Shown: one piece after another, positions 9,775 to 17,487 of the stretch
Position numbering within the stretch: position 1 is the first letter of the stretch
How the letters are laid out: every line of letters begins with the position of its first letter
From: Lachnospiraceae bacterium
GTDB lineage: Bacteria; Bacillota; Clostridia; Lachnospirales; Lachnospiraceae
Direction of reading: 5' to 3'
Assembly: GCA_017408735.1 (NCBI GenBank)
Contig: JAFQUB010000021.1
Span: 1-64,000, forward strand
Length of the DNA: 64,000 nt
Translations under genes and position numbers: made by a program
The notes under the pieces: model-generated
What the model was told of the DNA's origin: nothing
The model's input: the letters and a program-made list of their open reading frames with translations, nothing else
Databases searched by the model: none

Positions 9775-11253
9775 CTATGCTTCAAATTCTAAGATAAAAG
9801 ATGGCATTTCAAAATCTCCATCCTTACAACTTACAGTACAATATTTTGTTTCTTCTCTGTTCACAATATGAAATACTTGCCCGTCTTCCGTTTTTCCCTT
9901 GCTTTCTTTATGTTCCAACGCTTTTGACAGCCAACGAAGTAAAATGTTTCTAACCTCTGCTTCAATAACAGGAAGTGTTTCAAAATTAATTTTTCCATCT
10001 ATAATATAACTTTCCACCATTTTTTTCTCTCGTTCTATTTTTTCCACCGCTGCCCTTTTTGCCTGCTCTTTTTCCTCACTGTGATCCCTTATTGAACTTC
10101 TTTGGGATTTTTCTCCATAAGCCCGAATCCTTGGTTTTATTTTTAATTCCATAGGTGGTTCTTCATAAACACCGCTGTTTACACTGTCTGTTTCTCTGAC
10201 AAGTTCTCCCTTGATATGTAGAGGTCTTTCTACCCCAAATACAACAGCAGACAATTTATGTGCTTCTGATACATTTTTGCACTGGATAAACATCTGGGCA
10301 AGCTTGCGGTATTCCTCCTTCCGGTTTGCCCCCATGGTAAACTGCTCGCTAATCTGTGTTGCATATCTGGTTATTTTCCGTATACTTTCATTTGTCATAT
10401 CAAACAGTCGGCCTGCTTCACTTTCTTTCCCATTTTCTCCTGCAAACCAGCTGACAATGCTGTCCCAGCGTCCTTTTACATTTTCATACATTTGTCTTTC
10501 GTTTACCTCCACATCAATTCGTGGTATGGTCATTTCATATTCTACTACTTTTTCAAAAATGGTTTGTATAATATTTTTATCTAACTGTTTTAGTTCTGCC
10601 TCTATTACACCTGCATGAAGTTGAAGACCTTTTATAAAAGAGCGTAGATACTCTATTAACTTATCTTTATATACAAGAAATTCACTGCTTTTCATTAGTT
10701 CCTCTGCCTTTGCACTGTTTAAATCTCTCATATAATCCTGATAATTTTGATTCAATCTTTTAAAATCATTGTTTAAATCATTCCACCATGTATATACCTT
10801 TAATGGAGTATCTTCGTAAATTGTTGTGAACTTTTTTACCTCTGCTGCCATTCGTTCCAGCAATGTAGGTTCTAAAGAAGCCCCTTCCACGTACAGGTGC
10901 TCCAGCCTTACCGTCATTCGTTCAATTTCTACTCCATATTCTGTCAACTGATAACGATACTGTCTGTTTTTAAATGCCTCTACAGATGTAACCTTCTTGG
11001 TATCCTGAATTGCCATTAGGTTTTTCCAGTTGACCAATGAATCCAAATCCTGCTTACATTGTTCCAAAGTATAATCTGTAAATTCTTTATGTGACTTTAA
11101 CTCAGCATATACCTCTTCCTGATCCAGCCAATACTTAATTCGCTCATACTGAATGAAAAAAAAGCGGAGAATGACACGATAACGTTTTACATTCTCCGCT
11201 GTTAGGTAGGCTGTTTCTGTAATTGGCTTAATTAACTTGTCGGTAATCTGCAT
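9775..11253 (-). CDS. jetA: Wadjet kleisin-like subunit JetA (TIGR02677/DUF2397-like)
   Basis: First gene of the Wadjet operon, 492 residues. The N-terminus YLTAENVKRYRVILRFFF (about 16-33), followed by WLDQEEVYAEL, matches the pattern of TIGR02677/DUF2397 proteins, which act as kleisin (MukF-like) subunits joining the JetC heads. Most of the rest is predicted helical with no enzymatic motif. AGGAGA upstream of the ATG and a promoter at 11301-11329 place the transcript start just before this gene. All four genes read in one direction with minimal gaps, in the canonical order A-B-C-D. Confidence 0.85.
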   Translation of the reverse strand: MQITDKLIKPITETAYLTAENVKRYRVILRFFFIQYERIKYWLDQEEVYAELKSHKEFTDYTLEQCKQDLDSLVNWKNLMAIQDTKKVTSVEAFKNRQYRYQLTEYGVEIERMTVRLEHLYVEGASLEPTLLERMAAEVKKFTTIYEDTPLKVYTWWNDLNNDFKRLNQNYQDYMRDLNSAKAEELMKSSEFLVYKDKLIEYLRSFIKGLQLHAGVIEAELKQLDKNIIQTIFEKVVEYEMTIPRIDVEVNERQMYENVKGRWDSIVSWFAGENGKESEAGRLFDMTNESIRKITRYATQISEQFTMGANRKEEYRKLAQMFIQCKNVSEAHKLSAVVFGVERPLHIKGELVRETDSVNSGVYEEPPMELKIKPRIRAYGEKSQRSSIRDHSEEKEQAKRAAVEKIEREKKMVESYIIDGKINFETLPVIEAEVRNILLRWLSKALEHKESKGKTEDGQVFHIVNREETKYCTVSCKDGDFEMPSFILEFEA

Positions 11254-11300
11254 GGGACATCTCCTTTTTACGCTTTAAGTATGGTCATTAATTTATGTTA

Positions 11301-11329
11301 AGAATAGCATAGACCCGGAGATAATACAA
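11301..11329 (-). promoter_or_regulatory. Promoter of the Wadjet operon
   Basis: TTGTAT and TATTCT are spaced by 17 bases on the minus strand, about 48 bases before jetA. They sit in the 86-base gap after the aminotransferase gene, so the defence operon probably has its own promoter. Confidence 0.6.
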
Positions 11330-11339
11330 GTTCATTTTT

Positions 11340-12509
11340 CTAACCCAAAATTCCACTTGCATCGATTACTTCTACCATCTCCTGGATTTCTTCCACCGGC
11401 AGAACTAAAGCAAAACGTACATAACCTTCTCCCATACTTCCAAATGCATCTCCCGGTGTGCAGATAACTCCTGTCTTTTCCATCAATTTCATGCAAAATT
11501 CCTGTGAGGAAGAAAATCCTTCCGGTATCTTCGCCCAAGCGAACATGGTTCCTTTACTGTCGGCCACATTCCATCCAATGGAGCGAAGTCCGCCGCACAA
11601 AGCATCCCTACGTTCCTGATATTTTCTGCACTGCTCTTTCACATCATCTTTCGGTCCACGCAATGCAGCAATTGCCCCATGCTGAATCGGCTGGAACATG
11701 CCAAAATCATACTGGGAACGTAGTAATTTCATAGCATCCACGATTTTCTTGTTTCCAATCACAAAAGATACTCTGGCACCTGTTAAATTAAAGGATTTTG
11801 ACAGTGAAAAAAATTCCACCCCGACTTCTTTTGCACCCGGAAATTCCAGAAAAGAGCCGCCATAGGCACCGTCAAAAATAATATCTGAATATGCGTTATC
11901 ATGGACAACAATAATGTCATACTTTTGGGCAAAAGCAATTAATTCCTCATAAAATTCTTTCGGTGCCACCGCACACACCGGATTATAAGGATAAGATACC
12001 ATAATATATTTTGCCCTCTCAGCTATATCCTTCGGAATCTCATCAAATTGGGGCAAAAACTGATTTTCTTCTTTCAAGTCATAAAAATACAGCTCGCCTC
12101 CGCCAAAATAACCTCCCACTTCAAAAACCGGATAACCCGGATTTGGCAAAAGCACCACATCCCCCGGATTACAAAGCGCCATTCCAATATGGGCAATCCC
12201 CTCCTGAGAACCGTTTACTGAAGCAATTTCCTCCGTAGACACTTCCACTCCGAAACGTTCTTTATAATAATCCTTCACTGCCTCCAACAGTTCCGGCAAA
12301 TCCCGCAATGCATAATGAAAATCCTCCGGTTTTGCCGCTGATTCCAAAATTGCCTTTCTCACATGCTCCGCCACCGGAAAATCCGGCGTTCCCACAGATA
12401 GGTTGTACACCTTCTTTCCACTCTTCACCAATTCCTCTTTCTTCTCATTCAACGCTGCAAAAATCCCCGTCTGAAAATGCTCCAAACGCTTTGAAACTTC
12501 TATTTCCAT
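11340..12509 (-). CDS. PLP-dependent class I/II aminotransferase
   Basis: A 389-residue fold-type I aminotransferase. Visible hallmarks are the N-terminal LSVGTPDFP, the asparagine in SYPYNPVCA, the aspartate in VHDNAYSDI, and the PLP-binding lysine in SLSKSFNLTGARVSF. The family includes LL-diaminopimelate, aspartate and aromatic aminotransferases. The general shape is closest to the LL-diaminopimelate/DapL-like group, but substrate cannot be decided. A strong AGGAGG lies eight bases before the ATG. It has its own promoter, so it looks like a one-gene unit. Confidence 0.9.
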   Translation of the reverse strand: MEIEVSKRLEHFQTGIFAALNEKKEELVKSGKKVYNLSVGTPDFPVAEHVRKAILESAAKPEDFHYALRDLPELLEAVKDYYKERFGVEVSTEEIASVNGSQEGIAHIGMALCNPGDVVLLPNPGYPVFEVGGYFGGGELYFYDLKEENQFLPQFDEIPKDIAERAKYIMVSYPYNPVCAVAPKEFYEELIAFAQKYDIIVVHDNAYSDIIFDGAYGGSFLEFPGAKEVGVEFFSLSKSFNLTGARVSFVIGNKKIVDAMKLLRSQYDFGMFQPIQHGAIAALRGPKDDVKEQCRKYQERRDALCGGLRSIGWNVADSKGTMFAWAKIPEGFSSSQEFCMKLMEKTGVICTPGDAFGSMGEGYVRFALVLPVEEIQEMVEVIDASGILG

Positions 12510-12554
12510 CTCTGATGCCTCCTAATTCATAATACCGTTTTTTATAATTCAATT

Positions 12555-12583
12555 ATTATATATTATTTGAACTAAGTTCGCAA
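12555..12583 (-). promoter_or_regulatory. Promoter of the aminotransferase gene
   Basis: TTGCGA and TATAAT with a 17-base spacer on the minus strand, 46 bases upstream of the ATG. Confidence 0.65.
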
Positions 12584-12689
12584 GGCGGCAACAACGCAAA
12601 TTCTTATGTGGATGGTAAAATTCAGTTTTATGGTTAGCGGTACGCTAAGTTTGAATGTTACATTTCAGCATTAGAAGTTGCCATGCACA

Positions 12690-12747
12690 GCCCATGATAG
12701 GGACAGAAGCTTGCCTTCACAGGCAGGCTTCTGTCCCTATCATGGGC
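12690..12747. repeat. Compact 58-bp hairpin, collapsed copy of the palindromic element family
   Basis: The whole 58 bases fold into one hairpin: 21 perfect pairs, one T-G position, 5 more pairs and a TCAC loop. The outer arm (starting GCCCATGATAGGGACAGAAG) is nearly the same as the outer arm of the larger element at 17879-18065. The base flanks also match: GCTGTGC-TGGCAA on one side and GGTTG-n-ACGC on the other, read on the minus strand. The inner core present in the large copies is absent. It lies 32 bases beyond the spoIIID stop, but no T-run follows, so it is not a typical intrinsic terminator. Confidence 0.85.
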
Positions 12748-12778
12748 GTACGTCAACCACAATGTTAAATTGCACCAA

Positions 12779-13042
12779 TCAATGCTTATAATTCATCTGA
12801 TGCAAATACTTCTCCTTTGTTGCCATCCCACCGCGGATATGGCGTTCGGATTTGTTTAGATCCAGTACTTTTCTGGTTTCTTTGGCTAGTGCCGGGTTGA
12901 TGCGCTTTAGTCTTTCTGTGATATCCTTATGTACGGTACTTTTACTGATACCGAATCTTTTTGCCGCCTGTCTTACGGTGGCGTTTTCTTCTATGATATA
13001 CTTTGCTACATCTACAGCACGTTCTTCAATATAGCCCTTCAT
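12779..13042 (-). CDS. spoIIID: Sporulation transcriptional regulator SpoIIID
   Basis: About 87 residues from the chosen ATG. A DNA-binding regulator of the mother-cell programme, acting with sigma-E. The helix-turn-helix reads AAKRFGISKSTVHKDITERL and is followed by the basic RHIRGGMATKEKY tail characteristic of SpoIIID. I chose the internal start giving MKGYIEERAV because it aligns with known SpoIIID N-termini and has GAGGG upstream; the longer frame adds eight residues. A probable sigma-E promoter lies just upstream. The gene is direct evidence that the organism has an endospore programme. Confidence 0.93.
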   Translation of the reverse strand: MKGYIEERAVDVAKYIIEENATVRQAAKRFGISKSTVHKDITERLKRINPALAKETRKVLDLNKSERHIRGGMATKEKYLHQMNYKH

Positions 13043-13050
13043 AATATAAA

Positions 13051-13096
13051 AATCCCTCATACACACATTTTCTTTATAATGTATGCATGAGGGATT
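13051..13096. repeat. Inverted repeat around the spoIIID -10 region
   Basis: AATCCCTCAT at 13051-13060 and its exact complement ATGAGGGATT at 13087-13096 flank the predicted -10 element. One arm contains the GAGGG ribosome site. Because the other arm should lie upstream of the transcription start, it is more likely a DNA-level site than an RNA hairpin. Confidence 0.5.
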
Positions 13097-13107
13097 GGTT
13101 GTATGAA
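13078..13107 (-). promoter_or_regulatory. Probable sigma-E promoter of spoIIID
   Basis: On the minus strand, TTCATAC (-35-like) and CATACATT are 15 bases apart. CATACATT fits the sigma-E -10 consensus CATACAnT exactly. In Bacillus subtilis spoIIID is transcribed by sigma-E, so context and sequence agree. Confidence 0.6.
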
Positions 13108-13115
13108 TTTATTCC

Positions 13116-13430
13116 TTATATGTCAATCCATGTGTTGGAATGTTCTATGGCAAAATCTACACTTGCCATTGCCATCACAAAAAAGGTTACAATAAATAAT
13201 AGTATTACTGCGGTTTTATCATACACAAAACGAGTAGTTCCTTTGGCGGATGCTATTAATATCTCTATTCCCAGAAAAATCAGGATACATGGCCAAAGAT
13301 GAAAAATAATTTCATAACTTATGGCTGGAAGGAACCCATGGAGTAAACATAAAATTCCAAATACCACCAACACACAGCCAAAAGTCACACTTCCTACTCT
13401 GTGTACTCTAATTGTCTTCTTTTCGTCCAT
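13116..13430 (-). CDS. Small membrane protein, LiaF/DUF5668-like transmembrane region
   Basis: About 104 residues with three likely membrane segments, including GCVLVVFGILCLLHGFLP and an IIFHLWPCILIFLGIEILI stretch. The latter pattern is common in small LiaF/DUF5668-type envelope-stress proteins. The chosen ATG has GGAGG nine bases upstream; a TTG two codons earlier is too close to it. It overlaps the 3' end of the preceding gene by 23 bases and closes the ECF sigma operon. A role in sensing or tuning that sigma factor is inference only. Confidence 0.65.
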   Translation of the reverse strand: MDEKKTIRVHRVGSVTFGCVLVVFGILCLLHGFLPAISYEIIFHLWPCILIFLGIEILIASAKGTTRFVYDKTAVILLFIVTFFVMAMASVDFAIEHSNTWIDI

Positions 13431-13956
13431 AATCAAATTCCTCCAGCAATTCCTGCTTTTTCCCTTTTATCATGGTAAGACCAATGGCGATAATACCCAC
13501 TCCTACAATTAACTGCGGCAAATAATCACATATTACATAGTACATATCAATAATTACTTGAGGAAGGATTCCTCGCATCATCCCGAACACGCCACGAATA
13601 CAAAGACCTGCTCCCAATACAACTAAAACTATAGATACTATTTTACGGTAACTTCCTGTTAACTTTTCTCCGGTACCACATAAACCATCTACATTGAATA
13701 AGTAATCATCCGGCATGGCTTCTATTTCTGACTGGCTGAGTCCTGCCAGATTGTTGGCATGAAAGAAACCGTAAAACCATACAATCAATGTTAAATACAT
13801 TACTTCTCCAATGTTCAATATTGTTCCTATAGCAACCAGTCCCCAGAACAATGCCATCAGACTAATACCTGTTTTCATAAATCCCATATACATTTCCGTG
13901 CATCCCGGTAAAAAGGATAACACAAAACTCCAAAATCTGCTTTTTTTTCGTTTCAT
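13408..13956 (-). CDS. Membrane protein of the ECF sigma operon
   Basis: 182 residues. The N-terminus FVLSFLPGCTEMYMGFMKTG resembles TM2-domain or small integral membrane proteins. Two further hydrophobic stretches near residues 108-128 and 140-162 resemble DUF5668/LiaF-type segments. There is no enzymatic motif. It begins two bases after the anti-sigma-like gene stop, with AGAGGA upstream, so it is co-transcribed with the sigma factor. Function unknown; an envelope role is inferred from location only. Confidence 0.7.
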   Translation of the reverse strand: MKRKKSRFWSFVLSFLPGCTEMYMGFMKTGISLMALFWGLVAIGTILNIGEVMYLTLIVWFYGFFHANNLAGLSQSEIEAMPDDYLFNVDGLCGTGEKLTGSYRKIVSIVLVVLGAGLCIRGVFGMMRGILPQVIIDMYYVICDYLPQLIVGVGIIAIGLTMIKGKKQELLEEFDYGRKEDN

Positions 13957-13958
13957 TT

Positions 13959-14372
13959 CTATTCCTCTCTTTCTCTATTCTGAAACTCTTTGTCACCAAT
14001 AATCATCCTGTCGGATATATTTGAAAGAATGTTGCAAAGGCGTTCTGAGCTGTTTCCAATGCTGTTTGTTACATGAGTCATGGCACCAACTTCCTCACTC
14101 TGCATCATACTGGTGTTTTCCGTCGGCATTAGAAACATAAGTACAATTGCAGTAGCAGCCGCAAGAGCAATTTTACAGTTATAAATAATCCACTTTCGCT
14201 TCTGCGCCCTGCTTAACCTTCTTTTCTCTGAAGATATGTGCTGTTGCAACTCTGGAAATGCCTGCTTCATAATCTCCCTTTTTAAGTAGAAAGGCGCTTC
14301 GTGAATACCATCTTCTTCCAACTCCTCTAATAAGCTTCCCAGTTCATCTTCTGAAAAATACTGCTGTTTCAT
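13959..14372 (-). CDS. Putative membrane-anchored anti-sigma factor
   Basis: About 137 residues from the ATG preceded by AGGAGCAGGTG. A charged N-terminal cytoplasmic part (about 60 residues) is followed by one membrane span (YNCKIALAAATAIVLMFLMP) and a short outside tail. This is the architecture of ECF anti-sigma factors, but the zinc-binding HxxxCxxC motif of the common ZAS class is missing. The assignment rests on topology and on the position four bases after an ECF sigma gene. Confidence 0.6.
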   Translation of the reverse strand: MKQQYFSEDELGSLLEELEEDGIHEAPFYLKREIMKQAFPELQQHISSEKRRLSRAQKRKWIIYNCKIALAAATAIVLMFLMPTENTSMMQSEEVGAMTHVTNSIGNSSERLCNILSNISDRMIIGDKEFQNREREE

Positions 14373-14376
14373 TTTA

Positions 14377-14895
14377 TCACCTGCTCCTTTCCTTTTCGTA
14401 AATCTTCCGCAATGCATTTCTCGCCCGGTAAATCTGGGTCTGAACGGTTTTCACATTTTTATGAAATATCTCCGCAATCTCCTTTGGATTCTTTTCCTCG
14501 CAAAAATACAGGTAAGAAATCTCATCGTATGGAGGCGACAGACTTTCACAATTTTCCTTTAGCTTTTCCTTAAAATCCTTTTCTAATGTTTCCGCTTCCG
14601 GTCTGCCAATCCTTGATTTGTACTGTTCCATATCCGCATCCTCGGTAGGCACCATCCGTCTGCCTGCCTGATTAATATAGTCAATACTTTTGTTGGTGGC
14701 AATTCTGGCAATCCAGGATTTCTCATTTTTGCCGTCAAAGCTTTCTCTATGTTGAAAGGCGGATAAAAAAGTTTCCTGCATCAAATCCTCTGACGCAAAA
14801 TAATCCTTTGTTATCTTATAACAAATAGAAAACACCAGATTCTGATATTGGTCAATTAAATTTGATAAATATTTCTGGGAATCGATTTTACCCAC
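14377..14895 (-). CDS. ECF-type RNA polymerase sigma factor
   Basis: 172 residues. Region 2 reads YQNLVFSICYKITKDYFASE and DLMQETFLSAFQ; region 4 reads LYFCEEKNPKEIAEIFHKNV with the helix-turn-helix VKTVQTQIYRARNALRK. It should direct polymerase to a small envelope- or stress-type regulon and probably its own operon. The start is odd: the first in-frame GTG lies inside the strong AGGAGGTG ribosome site, and no ATG, GTG or TTG occurs at normal spacing downstream. Either the GTG is used at unusually short spacing or a rare start (ATC) is used. Confidence 0.9.
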   Translation of the reverse strand: MGKIDSQKYLSNLIDQYQNLVFSICYKITKDYFASEDLMQETFLSAFQHRESFDGKNEKSWIARIATNKSIDYINQAGRRMVPTEDADMEQYKSRIGRPEAETLEKDFKEKLKENCESLSPPYDEISYLYFCEEKNPKEIAEIFHKNVKTVQTQIYRARNALRKIYEKERSR

Positions 14896-14920
14896 CTCCT
14901 TTGTTTGAAAGCTTTCATTT

Positions 14921-14926
14921 ATTATA
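14921..14926 (-). promoter_or_regulatory. Possible -10 element upstream of the ECF sigma gene
   Basis: A TATAAT lies about 26 bases before the sigma gene, next to GGAACAGTTCTTCC-type symmetry in the +/- strand context. No good -35 at 16-18 bases was found; an autoregulated ECF promoter is possible but not readable with confidence. Confidence 0.3.
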
Positions 14927-14982
14927 ACGGAACAGTTCTTCCATTTTCTTCAACTTTTTTTATTTTTTTATAAAATTTTCAA

Positions 14983-15027
14983 AAAAAGTAAACTGCTCCC
15001 CCATTGGAAACAGTTCACTTTTTTTGG
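14983..15027 (-). terminator. Terminator after the cation efflux gene
   Basis: The arms AAGTAAACTG and CAGTTCACTT pair with one mismatch around a 15-base loop and are bordered by A and T runs on both sides. On the minus strand it ends the trpS-CDF transcript. Confidence 0.75.
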
Positions 15028-15071
15028 CTTTTTATGTAATTCTACTTTTAGATTAAACGCGGTATTTTTCA

Positions 15072-16238
15072 TTATTTTACATATGCTTTATCAATATTTA
15101 TCACGGCTATGTAAGAGGAATTCAGTTGTTGCAGCTGCTCTTGCACCTGTTTTTCTACTTCTTCATCCGTAAATTTTATATTGTAAGGAACTACTATATC
15201 AAAAATCAGATTTGTGTGAGTGGGACCGGTCACCATACGAAAATCATGTATGGTCAACGTCTCTTCCACATTTTTCAACTGTTCTTCCACCTGTTTTCGC
15301 ACGGTTTTCACCAATTCATTGTCCACTTCGATGGGATCCATATGAATCACCGCTTCACAGCCTAATTTTTCTTTTAATTCCCGTTCTATCAAATCAATTT
15401 TGTCATGGAGTTCATAAATATTTCCATTCCCCGGCACTTCTGCATGGAGAGATATCATCACTCTACCCGGTCCGTAATCATGGACAATCAGATCATGAGT
15501 GCCAATAATTCCCTCGTGTGACATTACAATCTGCTCTACCTGCTCCACAAACTCTGTTTCCGGCACTTTTCCCAATAATGGGCTTATGGTTTCTCTTGCG
15601 GCATTATAACCGGCATATAGAATAAATATAGCTACAAGGACACCGCATATTCCATCAATATTTACCCCTGTATATCGCATAACTACCATAGCAATCAAAA
15701 CCACCGTAGTTGCAACAGTGTCGCTCAGACTGTCCATGGAGGTGGCTTCCATTGCCGCAGAGCCTATCTTTTTCCCTATTTTTTTATTGTAAAATGCCAT
15801 GTAAACTTTTACTGCAATGGAGATAACAAGGATTGCCATTGCAAGATTACCGGTGTCTATGGATTGTGGGTGAATTATCTTTTCTACGGAGGTTCTTGCA
15901 AGCTCTGCTCCCATCAAAAGAATCGCCATGGATACCACAAAACCGGATACATATTCAAATCTTCCATGTCCAAAGGGATGTTCTAAATCCGGCTTTTTCC
16001 CGGCATACCAAAATCCAACCAGCGTGATAAAAGAAGAACCGGCATCAGACAAATTGTTAAAAGCATCCGCTGTAATGGCAATGGAACCACTCATGGTTCC
16101 TGCAAAATATTTGATTCCAAACAGCAATACATTCAGACAGATCCCTACAATACTGCACAAACTTCCATATGCTTTACGTACCTGGTTTGTAATTTCTCCT
16201 TCTTCCTTAATAAATACCTTTGCAAGTAATGAAATCAT
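15072..16238 (-). CDS. Cation diffusion facilitator family transporter
   Basis: 388 residues: about six membrane spans, then a cytoplasmic metal-binding dimerisation domain from about residue 215. The metal-site positions read NNLSD in TM2 and DSLSD in TM5. This is an N/D-xxx-D plus D-xxx-D pattern rather than the HxxxD of zinc-type CDFs, which leans toward manganese or iron (inference). It should export a divalent metal in exchange for protons. It begins 31 bases after trpS with no promoter between, so it is co-transcribed with trpS; the link is probably not functional. Confidence 0.9.
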   Translation of the reverse strand: MISLLAKVFIKEEGEITNQVRKAYGSLCSIVGICLNVLLFGIKYFAGTMSGSIAITADAFNNLSDAGSSFITLVGFWYAGKKPDLEHPFGHGRFEYVSGFVVSMAILLMGAELARTSVEKIIHPQSIDTGNLAMAILVISIAVKVYMAFYNKKIGKKIGSAAMEATSMDSLSDTVATTVVLIAMVVMRYTGVNIDGICGVLVAIFILYAGYNAARETISPLLGKVPETEFVEQVEQIVMSHEGIIGTHDLIVHDYGPGRVMISLHAEVPGNGNIYELHDKIDLIERELKEKLGCEAVIHMDPIEVDNELVKTVRKQVEEQLKNVEETLTIHDFRMVTGPTHTNLIFDIVVPYNIKFTDEEVEKQVQEQLQQLNSSYIAVINIDKAYVK

Positions 16239-16269
16239 TTTATAAACCTCATACCTTATTCTCTATATT

Positions 16270-17355
16270 CTATTCCTCGTATTTCTTTTTCTGCCCACTA
16301 ATTAAGTCTTTATCCTCAAAATAATTAATTTTCATGCTGTTTTTCACATCTGCCAAAGTCTGCGCCGCAGTTCTTTCTGCTTTTTCGCTTCCCTTCTTTA
16401 AGATGTCGTATACATATTCAATATCTTTCTGATATTCTTTTCTTCTGTTTCTCACCGGCTCTAATTCTGCCTGAAGCACAGAGTTCAAGAATTTCTTCAC
16501 CTTAACATCACCAAGACCGCCTCTTGTATAATGAGCTTTCATTTCATCTAAGCAGTTATATTCCGGAAGAAATTCTGCAAAATATTCATCTTTACAAAAT
16601 GCATCCAAATAGGTAAATACTGTATTTCCTTCCAGTTTTCCCGGGTCTTCCACACGAAGATGTTCCGGATCTGTGTACATGCTCATAACTTTCTTTCTGA
16701 TATCTTCCGGTTCTTCGGATAAATAAATACAATTTCCCAAAGACTTGCTCATCTTTGCCTTTCCATCAATTCCCGGTAATCTTAAGCACGCCTTATTATC
16801 CGGCAAAAGAATTTCCGGCTCTACCAATGTTTCTCCATAAACGGAATTAAACTTACGAACAATTTCCTTTGTCTGCTCTAACATTGGTAACTGGTCTTCG
16901 CCTACAGGCACTACCGTGGCCTTGAAAGCTGTAATATCTGCCGCCTGGCTGATTGGATAAGTAAAGAATCCCACCGGTATGCTTGTTTCAAAATTTTTCT
17001 GCTGTATTTCCGCTTTTACAGTAGGGTTTCTCTGCAATCTGGAAACCGTTACAAGATTCATATAATAAAAAGATAACTCACAAAGCTGCGGTATCTGTGA
17101 TTGTATAAATAAGGTTGATTTTTCCGGATCAAGACCACACGCAAGATAGTCCAAAGCCACCTCAATAATATTCTGTCTAACCTTTTCCGGGTTATCCGCA
17201 TTATCCGTTAACGCCTGAGCATCAGCTATCATAATATATACATCATCATATTCTCCTGAATTTTGTAATTCAACTCGTCTTTTTAATGAGCCAACATAAT
17301 GTCCCACATGAAGTTTTCCTGTTGGTCGGTCACCTGTTAAAATAATCTTCTTCAT
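16270..17355 (-). CDS. trpS: Tryptophan--tRNA ligase
   Basis: Charges tRNA-Trp with tryptophan. The 361 residues show the class I HIGH-like motif in [12 protein letters not shown] (about 13-24) and the KMSKS loop in [18 protein letters not shown] lies six bases before the ATG. The leader is only about 65 bases from the predicted start point, too short for a T-box. The length and the [12 protein letters not shown] start place it in the longer trpS subtype seen in many Firmicutes. Confidence 0.97.
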   Translation of the reverse strand: MKKIILTGDRPTGKLHVGHYVGSLKRRVELQNSGEYDDVYIMIADAQALTDNADNPEKVRQNIIEVALDYLACGLDPEKSTLFIQSQIPQLCELSFYYMNLVTVSRLQRNPTVKAEIQQKNFETSIPVGFFTYPISQAADITAFKATVVPVGEDQLPMLEQTKEIVRKFNSVYGETLVEPEILLPDNKACLRLPGIDGKAKMSKSLGNCIYLSEEPEDIRKKVMSMYTDPEHLRVEDPGKLEGNTVFTYLDAFCKDEYFAEFLPEYNCLDEMKAHYTRGGLGDVKVKKFLNSVLQAELEPVRNRRKEYQKDIEYVYDILKKGSEKAERTAAQTLADVKNSMKINYFEDKDLISGQKKKYEE

Positions 17356-17429
17356 AATATTCTCCGTCAGTACAGCTTGGAACGCTGTTCCTCCCTTTCT
17401 ATCATTCTAAGTGTTAAAATCCTCTTCTC

Positions 17430-17458
17430 ATTATAAGCTTTATGGTGGGCAAATTCAA
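17430..17458 (-). promoter_or_regulatory. Promoter of trpS
   Basis: TTGAAT and a perfect TATAAT with a 17-base spacer on the minus strand. Confidence 0.75.
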
Positions 17459-17487
17459 TAGGTTTCTTGGGTAAAATGGGGGCGGGG

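Noticed and set aside
3243..11253. Genomic island boundaries (att repeats, integrase) around the Wadjet operon
   Set aside because: No integrase, tRNA gene or flanking direct repeat was found; transfer may have occurred but is not shown by the sequence.
12591..12680. Small gene or RNA between the aminotransferase promoter and the 12.7 kb hairpin
   Set aside because: Only short palindromes (such as TTAGCG/CGCTAA at 12634-12648) are visible; no coding frame or promoter pair supports a gene.
12690..12747. Intrinsic terminator for spoIIID
   Set aside because: The stem is very strong, but no T-run follows on either strand, and the arm recurs in a much larger element elsewhere.
17356..17430. T-box leader for trpS
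   Set aside because: The distance from the predicted start point to the ATG is about 65 bases and lacks the conserved T-box sequence.
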